From assembly GCA_007120035.1 (NCBI GenBank), contig SKON01000036.1:24454-88453 (forward strand): DNA of 64,000 bases, read 5' to 3'. Below are positions 26,823 through 35,083 of this stretch, piece after piece; position 1 is the first letter of the stretch; each line of letters opens with the position of its first letter. The notes under the pieces were generated by a model. It was not told the DNA's origin, made no database searches, and worked only from the letters and a program-made list of their open reading frames with translations. The position numbers and the translations under genes were made by a program. Origin of the DNA: Myxococcales bacterium. Its GTDB lineage: Bacteria > Myxococcota_A > Bradymonadia > Bradymonadales > Bradymonadaceae.

Positions 26823-28244
26823 ATGGAGGAAGGTCATCAGAAGTCGCTGCTCACGGAGCGGCGGACCGACGTCTCCGAGGCCGAGGACCTGGAGATCGGA
26901 CAGCCTCTGTGCTCACGCCTGGTGCGTTTGTGGCAGTCCGGGCGGGTCTTCGCTCGAGACCACCAACAGACCATTCAGGCCGCCGAAGAGCTGGCGCAGT
27001 GGCTGGAGGCGTACTTTGAAGGGGCCCGGCGGGAAGAGGTACACCTGCAGCTCACGGAGCATAACGTGTTCCTCGACGGGGCGCTGGTGTCCATCGACGA
27101 GCGAGGCCAGGAGCGGGTCGTGCAGCTTCGGCAGTCCTTCCTGAAGAGGAAGGTCAACGTCCTGGAGCTCAGGCGTGGAGTCACCGCCGAGGACCTGCTG
27201 GCATGGCTGGACGCATGGCTGGAGGAGCCCGACGGGGAGAGCTCCCTGAACGGCTTCGCGACGGATCACCTGGCGCTGCGCATGTCTGCTCAGAGCCAGG
27301 AGGCCGCCGAGGTCGAGAGCGATGAGCGGCGGGACGTGATCGCTCTCTACGCCGGCCTGCTGATCCGGACGCGGGCCTACTTCGAGGCAGTGCGGCGGCG
27401 AAACAACCCGGGTTTGCGGGACGTGAAGCGCCTGATCCAGCGGATCGCTGACGTGGTGGACCAGCGGGCTGATGTGTTCATCGGCCTGATCCACATGCGG
27501 CTGATGACCGGAGAGGACTACGTCCACGCCGCTCACTGTGGGATCTACGCCGTGGTTCTGGCCGACGTGGTGGGGTTGAAGCCCGAAGACGTGGTCCGAT
27601 GCGGGCTCACAGCCCTGGCCCAGGACGTGGACAAGCTCGATGACGATGCCACCGATCTGGATCTCGCCGTCGGCGATCAGACCCACTTCCAGACCAATAT
27701 GGCCTCCGTGATGACCCTGACCCAGACGGGGACCCGAGACGTGTTGTCGGCGCTGCGGCTGGTCACCAACTACGAGCGGGGGTTTCCGTGCAACCGGCCC
27801 TTGCCGCCGGCCTGGTACGACGAGGAGCTCTCGCCTCACCTGCTGACCCGGATCGTGGAGATCGCCCGGGACTACGATATGCTCACCCAGGGGCTGGGAG
27901 ATCTGGAGCCTCTGACCCCGGACATGGCCTTGCAGGCGCTGATGATGAAAATGGGCTCCTTCTACGACCCCATACTGGTGAGGCTCTTCGTCAACGCCAT
28001 CGGGATCTACCCGGCGGGCAGCGTGGTGCGGCTCACCGACGGCCGGGAGGCGTTGGTGGTCCGCAGCAATCGGACCCCGGACCACCGGGGAGTGCCCCGG
28101 TCCAGCCTCCCCGTGGTCCGTTTGTTGGGGAGCTCCGAGGAGTTGATCGACCTGGGGGATCCCTCCAACTATCCCCTCCAGGTGGAGCGGGTGCTCAATG
28201 AAGAGGAGCGGCAGGTGCGCCCCAGCGCGCTCCTGCTCTTCTAG
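26823..28244 (+). CDS. Degenerate HD-GYP-like protein
   Basis: 473 residues, cytosolic. An N-terminal helical region (1-150) shares the 'QAAEELAQWLEAYFEGARREEVHLQL..FLDGALV' organisation of the preceding protein. Residues 195-370 align in outline with HD-GYP phosphodiesterases: HAAHCGIYAVVLADVVGL (H235, H238), then TALAQDVDKL where the metal-binding HD is Gln267-Asp268, and NYERGFPCNR where HHExxDGxGYP should be. The loss of these residues argues against c-di-GMP hydrolysis; a binding or scaffolding role is more likely. It precedes the large kinase by 11 bases. Confidence 0.7.
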   Translation: MEEGHQKSLLTERRTDVSEAEDLEIGQPLCSRLVRLWQSGRVFARDHQQTIQAAEELAQWLEAYFEGARREEVHLQLTEHNVFLDGALVSIDERGQERVVQLRQSFLKRKVNVLELRRGVTAEDLLAWLDAWLEEPDGESSLNGFATDHLALRMSAQSQEAAEVESDERRDVIALYAGLLIRTRAYFEAVRRRNNPGLRDVKRLIQRIADVVDQRADVFIGLIHMRLMTGEDYVHAAHCGIYAVVLADVVGLKPEDVVRCGLTALAQDVDKLDDDATDLDLAVGDQTHFQTNMASVMTLTQTGTRDVLSALRLVTNYERGFPCNRPLPPAWYDEELSPHLLTRIVEIARDYDMLTQGLGDLEPLTPDMALQALMMKMGSFYDPILVRLFVNAIGIYPAGSVVRLTDGREALVVRSNRTPDHRGVPRSSLPVVRLLGSSEELIDLGDPSNYPLQVERVLNEEERQVRPSALLLF

Positions 28245-28255
28245 AGGACGCCACG

Positions 28256-31200
28256 ATGACCAAAGAGGACCAGATCATCGGCAAGACCCTCAACGGGATC
28301 AAGATCCGCAAGCTCCTGGGGGAGGGAGGCATGGGAGCGGTGTACGAGGGATATCAAGAGCGGCTGCGGCGCAAGCTGGCGGTGAAGGTGATGACCGGGG
28401 AGCACGCCAAGAACCCCATCGCCGGGGAGTACTTCTTGCGGGAGGCCCGGTCGGCGAGCCAGCTCCGCCACCCCAATATCATTCAGATCTACGATTTTGG
28501 GGAGATCGACGGGTTGCTATACATCGCCATGGAGTTCGTCCCCGGCCGGCCGCTGGGAGAGCTCATGAAGGAGGAGTTTCCCCTTGAGCCGGCGCGGATC
28601 GTCGATCTCCTGGGGCAGGTCCTCTCGGCGCTGGAGGAGGCGCACGCCCACGACATCATCCACCGGGATCTCAAGCCCGAGAACCTGATGGTCGAGGCCG
28701 GGCGTCAGGGGGAGCGGGTGAAGGTGCTGGACTTTGGGATCGCCAAGCCCACCGACGAGGCCGGGCCCCTGACCCGTCAGGGAGCTGTGCTGGGGACGCC
28801 ACACTACATGAGCCCCGAGCAGGCCACCGGGGATCCTGTGGATGGTCGAAGCGACCTCTTCTCCGTGGGGATCTTGCTCTACCAGATGCTCTCCGGGGAG
28901 CTCCCCTTCTTGGGCAAGGGGCTGGTGCAGGTGATCTACAAGATCGTCCACGATGATCCCCGGCTGCCGTCGGCGGTGACCGACGATGTGGCGGTTCATC
29001 CCGGGCTGGAAGCGGTGTGTCTTCGGGCGCTGCGCAAAGATCGGGACCTGCGGTACCAGTCGGCCTCGGAGTTTAAAGAAGCCCTGGAGGGGGCGTTGAT
29101 CGGGGCCGTGGAGAAGGAGGCGAAGCCGGCGCCGGGGATGTTCGTATTCAAGGGGCGAGGGGGCACCAAGGTCGGCGTTAGGGAAGAAGCCCCGGAGTCG
29201 AGACCAGGGATCGCGCCGGCGTTGGATCTAGGGAGTATTCGGGAGGATCTCCTGGGGAGTCAGGCTCTGGCGACGCTCCTGGTGGTGCATCAGCGGTCGG
29301 GGAGGCGGATGGACGTCGAGGAGCAGCGTGCTCTTCGAGCCTGGGTGGATCGGGCCATGGAGGAGGCCGCGGCGGCGCACGGGGGGGTGGTGTTGCACCG
29401 GCGGGGGTATTGCGTGGCTCTAGCCTTCGGAGTGCCTCAGGCCACGGGAGACGAGGCTCGCCGAGCCGTGGAGGCGGCGCTGCGGCTTCGGGTGGCGCTG
29501 CGGCGGGAGAAGCCCGAGGAGACCGGCTTTGCCTTCGGGCTGGGGCGGGGGAAGGTCTATGTGTCTGAGGATCCGCTGAAGGTCAGCGGGGCGCCCGTGG
29601 ACGAGACCGCCGAGCTGGCTCGGGCCGCCGAGGACGAGTTGGTCCTGGTGTCCGGGCCGGAGTTGATCGCCGAGATCAGCGGCGAGTTCGACGTGAGCGA
29701 AGGTGCTGACGGTGCTGACGAGCCCGCTGTCGTGCTCGGTCTTCGATCCCTTCCCGGAGACCGGCACCGGGTCGATCTGGTGGGCCGAGATGACGAGGTG
29801 GGTCACCTCTTGGAGGCGCTGGCGACCGTGGGCAGCGGTCAGTCCCGGTCGGTGTGGATCGTCGGGGAGGCGGGGATGGGCAAGACGGCGCTCCTCGATG
29901 AGCTCAGCTATCTGGGCCGCCAGCGAGGGTTTCGATCTCTGCGAGCTCTTCACCGGCTCTCCGGCGCCGCCGGCGTCAACGACGTGCTGCGGCAGTGGGT
30001 GGACCGTGCCTGGTCGGATTCGGTGGACCTCGTGGCCGAGTTAGGGGTTCGGCCGGAGTCCGCCGAGGTGTTGAACCGGTGGCGATCCGGCGATCTGGCT
30101 GAGCTCCTCGGACCGGGGAGCGCCGAGGTGGTCGCCGACCTGGAGTCGGGAGCCGAGCAGGCCGTGCTCGCTGTGGTCGTGGAGTTCATGGAGCGCATGG
30201 TGGCGACGGGAGGTCCCCTGGTCTTGGAGCTCGACGCCGTGGGCGACGGCGACCACGAGATGGCTCGTTTTCTCGCGGTCTGGGTAGGGCTGACCGAGGG
30301 ACGCGGGGTATTGACGGCCGCCGCTCTTCGGACTGTCCCGGCGGAGGTCCCAGAGGAGGTCCAGGTGCTCCCCGTGAGCCCCCTCGGGGAAGAGAGCGCC
30401 CGACGGCTGCTCAGGCACCTTGTGGCAGGTCAGGCGCCGGGATGGCAGGTCGACAACGTCGTCGGTGTCGCCGGGGGGAGTCCGGCCTATCTGGTGCAGC
30501 TTGCCCGAAGGTTGGAGGAAGCCCGGGGGTTGGAGGGAGCCGAGTTCGAGGAGTGGCTTCGGGGCCTGGACTCTCTCGGCGGTTCGCTACGGACACGGGT
30601 GTATGGGATGCCGAAAGAAGCTCGGAACGTCCTGGCGCTCCTCTCGGTGTTGGGGGACGGGGCGCCTCTGCAGTGGCTCGATGATCTGGCGTCGCCGTCA
30701 TGGCGGCCAGCGAAGGCGATGCAATCCCTCCAGGACGATGGGCTCTTACGGGTCGTCGAGCCCGGGCCGCGGGTGGAGTTTACCCCCGGGCTCGTGCGCC
30801 AGATCGCCTACGGAGAGCTGCCTCCGGCAGGTCGAACCAGGGCCCACCAGAGGGCCGCGAAGTACCTGGAAGGGAGGCTCGCGAAGGCCGGCGAACGAGA
30901 GAGCAGTGACCTGGAGCCCCGGCTTTTGGAGCACCTGGTCCGGGCCGGTCAGAAGGTTCGGGCGCTGGAGGCGGCCGAGAAGTTCGGAGACGAGGCGATT
31001 CGCCGATTCGAATACGAGTTGGCCGGGCATTTCCTCCGCCAGGCGGTGGCGCTCGCCGACGAGGTCGAAGGTGTCGCGGCGATCCGGTTGGCTCGGCTGC
31101 GGCTGAAGTTATGCCGCATCGAGGTCTACGCCGGGCGACGGGACGCAGCTATAGACCTCGCCAGGATCGTTCGCGGCGATTCGGAGCTACCGGAACTCCT

Positions 31201-31888
31201 GCGCCAGGAGGCGACATTGGATCTGGCCGAGCTCTGGTTGGATTCGGAGGACACAGCCCAGGTGGAGTCCATGGTGGCGAGGGCCGTGGAGTCTATTCGT
31301 GGCGAGTCTCGGAAGGGGAGCTGGTTGCTGATCCGGGCGTTGAAGGTCCGCGCCGAGGCGCTGGAGAAGCTCGGGAAGATCGGGGCCGCTGCTGATATCC
31401 TCTTAGAGGCCCTGGAGATGGGAGCGGGGCTCCAGGATCAGGTGGGGGACGACGGCTGGCGGGGCCGCTTACTCTGGGAGCCCGTGAACCAACTGGGCCG
31501 GCTGCAGCTCAAGCTCGGCGAGGTCGATCGGGCGAAGCGAAGCCTCGAGGAGGCGCTGCGCCTTGCCCGGGCGTTCGCGGACCCCCGAGGAGAGCTGGCG
31601 GTGAAGGCCAACCTGGCCGCTCTGGAGCAACACCGGGGGAACGCCGCCGAAGCGTTTCGGTACCTCGCCGAAGCCCTGGCCATCGCCCGCGGTCTGGTGG
31701 ACCTAGGCGCTGAGGCTCGACTACAGTACAATCTGGGCCTCTTGTATACCAAAGAGTGTCGGTGGGAGGAGTCCCGGGACGCTTACCAGGAGTGCTTGCG
31801 GCTGGCTGAGCTGCGGGGTTGGCGGGAGGGAGTGGTGCTCGCCAGGGATGGTCTGCGACAGGTCCGAGGAGAGATCGATGACGAATGA
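28256..31888 (+). CDS. Ser/Thr kinase - cyclase-like - AAA/STAND ATPase - TPR multidomain regulator
   Basis: 1210 residues. Residues 12-275: Hanks kinase with GEGGMGAVY (22-30), Lys44, HRDLKPEN (136-143), DFG (159-161), LGTPHYMSPEQA; all catalytic residues present. Residues 338-485: class III cyclase-like fold (HGGVVLHRRGYCVALAFG, GLGRGKVYVS), but the metal Asp residues are gone, so no cyclic nucleotide synthesis is expected. From about 508: ATPase with Walker A GEAGMGKT (537-544) and a Walker B-like GPLVLELDAVGDG. Residues 880-1210: TPR-like helices ending in a clear TPR (LQYNLGLLYTKECRWEESRDAYQECLR). This layout suits a signalling hub that gates downstream output by phosphorylation and NTP switching. 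The next gene starts 11 bases inside it. Confidence 0.9.
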   Translation: MTKEDQIIGKTLNGIKIRKLLGEGGMGAVYEGYQERLRRKLAVKVMTGEHAKNPIAGEYFLREARSASQLRHPNIIQIYDFGEIDGLLYIAMEFVPGRPLGELMKEEFPLEPARIVDLLGQVLSALEEAHAHDIIHRDLKPENLMVEAGRQGERVKVLDFGIAKPTDEAGPLTRQGAVLGTPHYMSPEQATGDPVDGRSDLFSVGILLYQMLSGELPFLGKGLVQVIYKIVHDDPRLPSAVTDDVAVHPGLEAVCLRALRKDRDLRYQSASEFKEALEGALIGAVEKEAKPAPGMFVFKGRGGTKVGVREEAPESRPGIAPALDLGSIREDLLGSQALATLLVVHQRSGRRMDVEEQRALRAWVDRAMEEAAAAHGGVVLHRRGYCVALAFGVPQATGDEARRAVEAALRLRVALRREKPEETGFAFGLGRGKVYVSEDPLKVSGAPVDETAELARAAEDELVLVSGPELIAEISGEFDVSEGADGADEPAVVLGLRSLPGDRHRVDLVGRDDEVGHLLEALATVGSGQSRSVWIVGEAGMGKTALLDELSYLGRQRGFRSLRALHRLSGAAGVNDVLRQWVDRAWSDSVDLVAELGVRPESAEVLNRWRSGDLAELLGPGSAEVVADLESGAEQAVLAVVVEFMERMVATGGPLVLELDAVGDGDHEMARFLAVWVGLTEGRGVLTAAALRTVPAEVPEEVQVLPVSPLGEESARRLLRHLVAGQAPGWQVDNVVGVAGGSPAYLVQLARRLEEARGLEGAEFEEWLRGLDSLGGSLRTRVYGMPKEARNVLALLSVLGDGAPLQWLDDLASPSWRPAKAMQSLQDDGLLRVVEPGPRVEFTPGLVRQIAYGELPPAGRTRAHQRAAKYLEGRLAKAGERESSDLEPRLLEHLVRAGQKVRALEAAEKFGDEAIRRFEYELAGHFLRQAVALADEVEGVAAIRLARLRLKLCRIEVYAGRRDAAIDLARIVRGDSELPELLRQEATLDLAELWLDSEDTAQVESMVARAVESIRGESRKGSWLLIRALKVRAEALEKLGKIGAAADILLEALEMGAGLQDQVGDDGWRGRLLWEPVNQLGRLQLKLGEVDRAKRSLEEALRLARAFADPRGELAVKANLAALEQHRGNAAEAFRYLAEALAIARGLVDLGAEARLQYNLGLLYTKECRWEESRDAYQECLRLAELRGWREGVVLARDGLRQVRGEIDDE

Positions 31889-33668
31889 GTTGACGACAAA
31901 GTGGTCGGAGTGGGTCGAGGAGTTTCGCCGAGACGAGGGGCGAATCAAGAAAGTGGTCAAGCGTACCCCGCCGACTCGTAACAGCTACGCGAAGGTCAGC
32001 GCGATCCGCAACGCGGTCGACTACGAACAGGGCGCCGCCTTTGCGATCTTCCTTCACCGGGAGGGGCACCGAGATCTCGCCGCCGACCCGGACCTCTGGG
32101 AGCTGGTCCTGGAGGCTCAGGAGCTATTGACCGGCGAGGAGCTGGTCGAGTTTTTGCGACGAGCCCCCGTGCCGGAGTGGACTTACGGGCCTTTGCCGGG
32201 ATGGCCCGTGGTCCTCGATGAGCTGGTGATGCGAGTATTCCTTCGCGACCCCGACCCACTGCGGGATGTCACGGGGCTGAGCCGGGAGTACCAGGAAGGA
32301 GTCCGGTTGGTCCGTGCTCGGTGCGGTGACGAAGTCGAGGTGGGCGACCCATCGTCATTGGCTGAGCGGTTCGCCCGGACGTACTTTGTAGATCAAAGGA
32401 TCGGCGAACGGGTCTTCTGGCCTACGGAGGACGGCGTCGAGGAAGTCGACCTCGACCTCTTCCGGCTCGTCGAACTCTTCACGACGAGAGAGCTCTTCGC
32501 AAAAGAGGTCCTGGCCCTGGCGCTCGAGGAGGCCGAGGAGACGGTCTCTCGGGTGTACTTCCCGCGGGCTCGAGCGGCCATCGAGATCGCCTCCGAGGAG
32601 CAGATGGTTAGGCTCTTGGAGGGCGTCGCGCTGACGAGCTTCACTGAGACCGAGGTGGAGAGGGCTCTCTTGGAGTGGCGCAACGACGATCCCCAGACCC
32701 TGCGACGGATGGCGCTCGCCGTCGACGACACGGGGCTGCGAAAGTTCCCCGTCGTGATCGCCGCCATGCACCGGCTCTTGGAGGCTGGCGAGGAGGTCGA
32801 CGGCGATCTGGTGGACGCTCTCCACCTGAGCTTCAGTCCGTCCCTGAGCTGGATCAGCCAGGAGATCTACAAGCTGCCCGAGGATCATCGCTCCGATCTG
32901 GCGGCCATCGACGAGGCGGTGTCCTTCGGGCAGCCCGGCTACGCCTTTCGCCGCACGGGGCGGCTCTTTCCCACGGTGGAGCGGCTCTCACCTGAGCACC
33001 ATCGGCGCCTGATCGATAGGCTCTTGGAGAGCCGATACGAAAAGGAGAGGGCGATCCCCTTCTTCTATCTCGTCGACGACGAGGACCTGTGGCGCCAGGG
33101 AGTGGAGGTGATGCTCGCCGCGGAGCACGAACAGGACACGGCGTTCTACGGCGTCACCCATCTGCCGCTGAAGGCCCTCCCGCTCTTGGCCGAGGGGAAG
33201 GAGCGAGCAGCTTCCGAGAAGAAGGCGAAGTTCTTTCAGCGGTCCATCGTGGGTCTGATGGCCGCGGCCCTGGATCGGGGGGAGGTCCCGGGGACTGAAT
33301 GGGATGACGAGGTGAGCTTTGACCTCGTGGAGGAGGAGTTCAACTACCACAAGGTCCGACCCCTCCTCGGAAAGGTGATCCACAGACTGCCGGGTCCCAG
33401 GGCGGAGGCCATCTTGCGCCGAGAGATCGACGAACTGACCACCTTCGGTCGGGCCTTCGCGTTTCTGGGAAGCCACCCCTCGCCGGACCTCTTGGAGTTC
33501 GCTTTTCATAAGCTGGTGGAGAACGAGGGGAAGATCCGGAACGTAGATCAGAAGGAGATCGAGGCCGGCCTGCGGGGGCTTCCGTCGGCCAAGGAGTGGG
33601 CCGAACGGGCGAGAGCAGCCGGCAGCGGACCGATCTTGGAGGAGATCTTCGGCTCGGTTCGTCTCTGA
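31878..33668 (+). CDS. Uncharacterised helical protein of the MoxR/DUF4132 operon
   Basis: 596 residues from ATG 31878 (GAGGAGAG upstream), overlapping the kinase gene by 11 bases. No signal peptide or TM; very rich in Glu, Arg, Leu; predicted all-alpha. Patterns such as LTTFGRAFAFLGSHPSPDLLEFAFHKL resemble a stretch in the next protein (MSYSSFDLPGSPEFLFRALE), suggesting the two share a distant solenoid fold. No catalytic motif is recognised. Tight coupling to the kinase suggests that it is a substrate or adaptor. Confidence 0.6.
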   Translation: MTNELTTKWSEWVEEFRRDEGRIKKVVKRTPPTRNSYAKVSAIRNAVDYEQGAAFAIFLHREGHRDLAADPDLWELVLEAQELLTGEELVEFLRRAPVPEWTYGPLPGWPVVLDELVMRVFLRDPDPLRDVTGLSREYQEGVRLVRARCGDEVEVGDPSSLAERFARTYFVDQRIGERVFWPTEDGVEEVDLDLFRLVELFTTRELFAKEVLALALEEAEETVSRVYFPRARAAIEIASEEQMVRLLEGVALTSFTETEVERALLEWRNDDPQTLRRMALAVDDTGLRKFPVVIAAMHRLLEAGEEVDGDLVDALHLSFSPSLSWISQEIYKLPEDHRSDLAAIDEAVSFGQPGYAFRRTGRLFPTVERLSPEHHRRLIDRLLESRYEKERAIPFFYLVDDEDLWRQGVEVMLAAEHEQDTAFYGVTHLPLKALPLLAEGKERAASEKKAKFFQRSIVGLMAAALDRGEVPGTEWDDEVSFDLVEEEFNYHKVRPLLGKVIHRLPGPRAEAILRREIDELTTFGRAFAFLGSHPSPDLLEFAFHKLVENEGKIRNVDQKEIEAGLRGLPSAKEWAERARAAGSGPILEEIFGSVRL

Positions 33669-33775
33669 ACCTCATAAACGGAGCCGAAGCCGATCGACAT
33701 TTCGTGGGACCCCGTGGGGTGGTAAGGATAGGTGCCTGGAGAGAAAACTACGGGAACTCTTGCACAGAGGTCGAG

Positions 33776-35083
33776 ATGACAGAAGCCACGGTAAGCATTG
33801 AAGATCTGGAGAAGATCGACAAGAAGTACTCCGATGGTTGGAGTGCTTTTGACAAGATGAAGACCCTGACCCGAGGGGCCCCGGAGGGGACCCTGGGGCG
33901 ACTCCTCTGGGAAGCCTACGGGGATGGGAAGATAGGGCTGGCGAAGTTTCACAACAATCTTCGGGACCTGGTGTCTGTCGGTGAAGCCTACGATGGACCG
34001 ATGGTGTTTCGTCTCCTGGAGGAGCTCGTAGCGTTCGACAACGAACGGGGCTACGCGATGAGCTACTCGAGCTTCGATCTTCCCGGGTCGCCGGAGTTTC
34101 TGTTTCGGGCTCTGGAAGCCAAGGAGGGGGATCCCTCCTTCGGGGAGTACTTGGCGTCTCGTTGGGAGGAACTGCCCGAACCCTATGCGTCGGGGTTGGC
34201 CGCCGTCCTGGCGAAGAAGGGACACCTTCCGGTGGAGAGCCTTCGGGACGGGCTCGCCAGAGAGTTGGCCGTCGCGTTTCTCGAGGATTCCAGTGCTCGG
34301 CATTGGCAGGACCGAATTCCATTCGTAGGGAAAGAGTGGGCCGAGATCCTGGTCGCCGCAGTGCAGAGCGATGACGTCGATTGGGTTGGGACAGACGAAC
34401 ATGTCCGTGTGGTCCGGGAGCATGTGTCTCCCACGGAGTTGGTGTCTTTTCTGGGGAAGGTCGATCTCGGTTATGACCACAGGCTCCCGATCGTGGAGGA
34501 GGTCGCCCCCGCCTTCGTGGACCACCTCGAAAAGGTCGAGGAGGCGATCCTGAAGCTCCCTGAGGCCGAACCGGATCCGTACAACCCCAAAGTGCCCGCT
34601 TTCGTCCCCCTCGTGTGTTACTACCGGGCGTGCCAACTCGCCGACGAGGTCCCCTCGGAAGAACTGGACGAGGCGCTCAGAGAGACGTTGGCAGCCTATC
34701 GGCCCCGATGGAGTGGGAGTAACTTCGACCAACATCACCAGCGGTTGCATGAGATCCTGAAGGCCGTCCCGGAAGACCGCCTGGAGGAGGCGCTCCTGTC
34801 TGCGGAGAACGTCCCCTGGTTGCTGATCGGGGCGGCGCCGACCAGGAAGGTCTGTGAGCGTGTCGCGGCAGGCCTCGCCGAGATGGACAAGATCAATGTG
34901 CCCCATAATTTTGAGTCCCACCGGTCATTGGCGCTCGCTTCCGGTGGAGCCGATATGGCGAAGGCTCTCAGCGAGGTGCTCAAGCCCGGCAAGGGCTGGC
35001 AGCGGGAGCCGCTGACCGCCGCGTTGGGGATGCTCAAGGATCCCGTGGCGGCGCCTTGCCGTGGTTGGGATGCTCGCCGATAG
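33776..35083 (+). CDS. N-terminal part of a DUF4132 (MolR/YehI-like) protein, or separate solenoid protein
   Basis: 435 residues from ATG 33776 (AGAGG six bases upstream). All-alpha, HEAT-like. The last recognisable helix reads REPLTAALGMLKDPVAA and is then followed by out-of-character residues PCRGWDARR and a stop at 35083. Shifting +1 at about 35055 continues the helix as [18 protein letters not shown] in the next frame. Together with the next frame the product would be about 1260 residues, close to E. coli YehI (about 1210 as I recall). I therefore consider this the 5' half of one gene interrupted by a frameshift. A 107-bp gap precedes it. Confidence 0.65.
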   Translation: MTEATVSIEDLEKIDKKYSDGWSAFDKMKTLTRGAPEGTLGRLLWEAYGDGKIGLAKFHNNLRDLVSVGEAYDGPMVFRLLEELVAFDNERGYAMSYSSFDLPGSPEFLFRALEAKEGDPSFGEYLASRWEELPEPYASGLAAVLAKKGHLPVESLRDGLARELAVAFLEDSSARHWQDRIPFVGKEWAEILVAAVQSDDVDWVGTDEHVRVVREHVSPTELVSFLGKVDLGYDHRLPIVEEVAPAFVDHLEKVEEAILKLPEAEPDPYNPKVPAFVPLVCYYRACQLADEVPSEELDEALRETLAAYRPRWSGSNFDQHHQRLHEILKAVPEDRLEEALLSAENVPWLLIGAAPTRKVCERVAAGLAEMDKINVPHNFESHRSLALASGGADMAKALSEVLKPGKGWQREPLTAALGMLKDPVAAPCRGWDARR

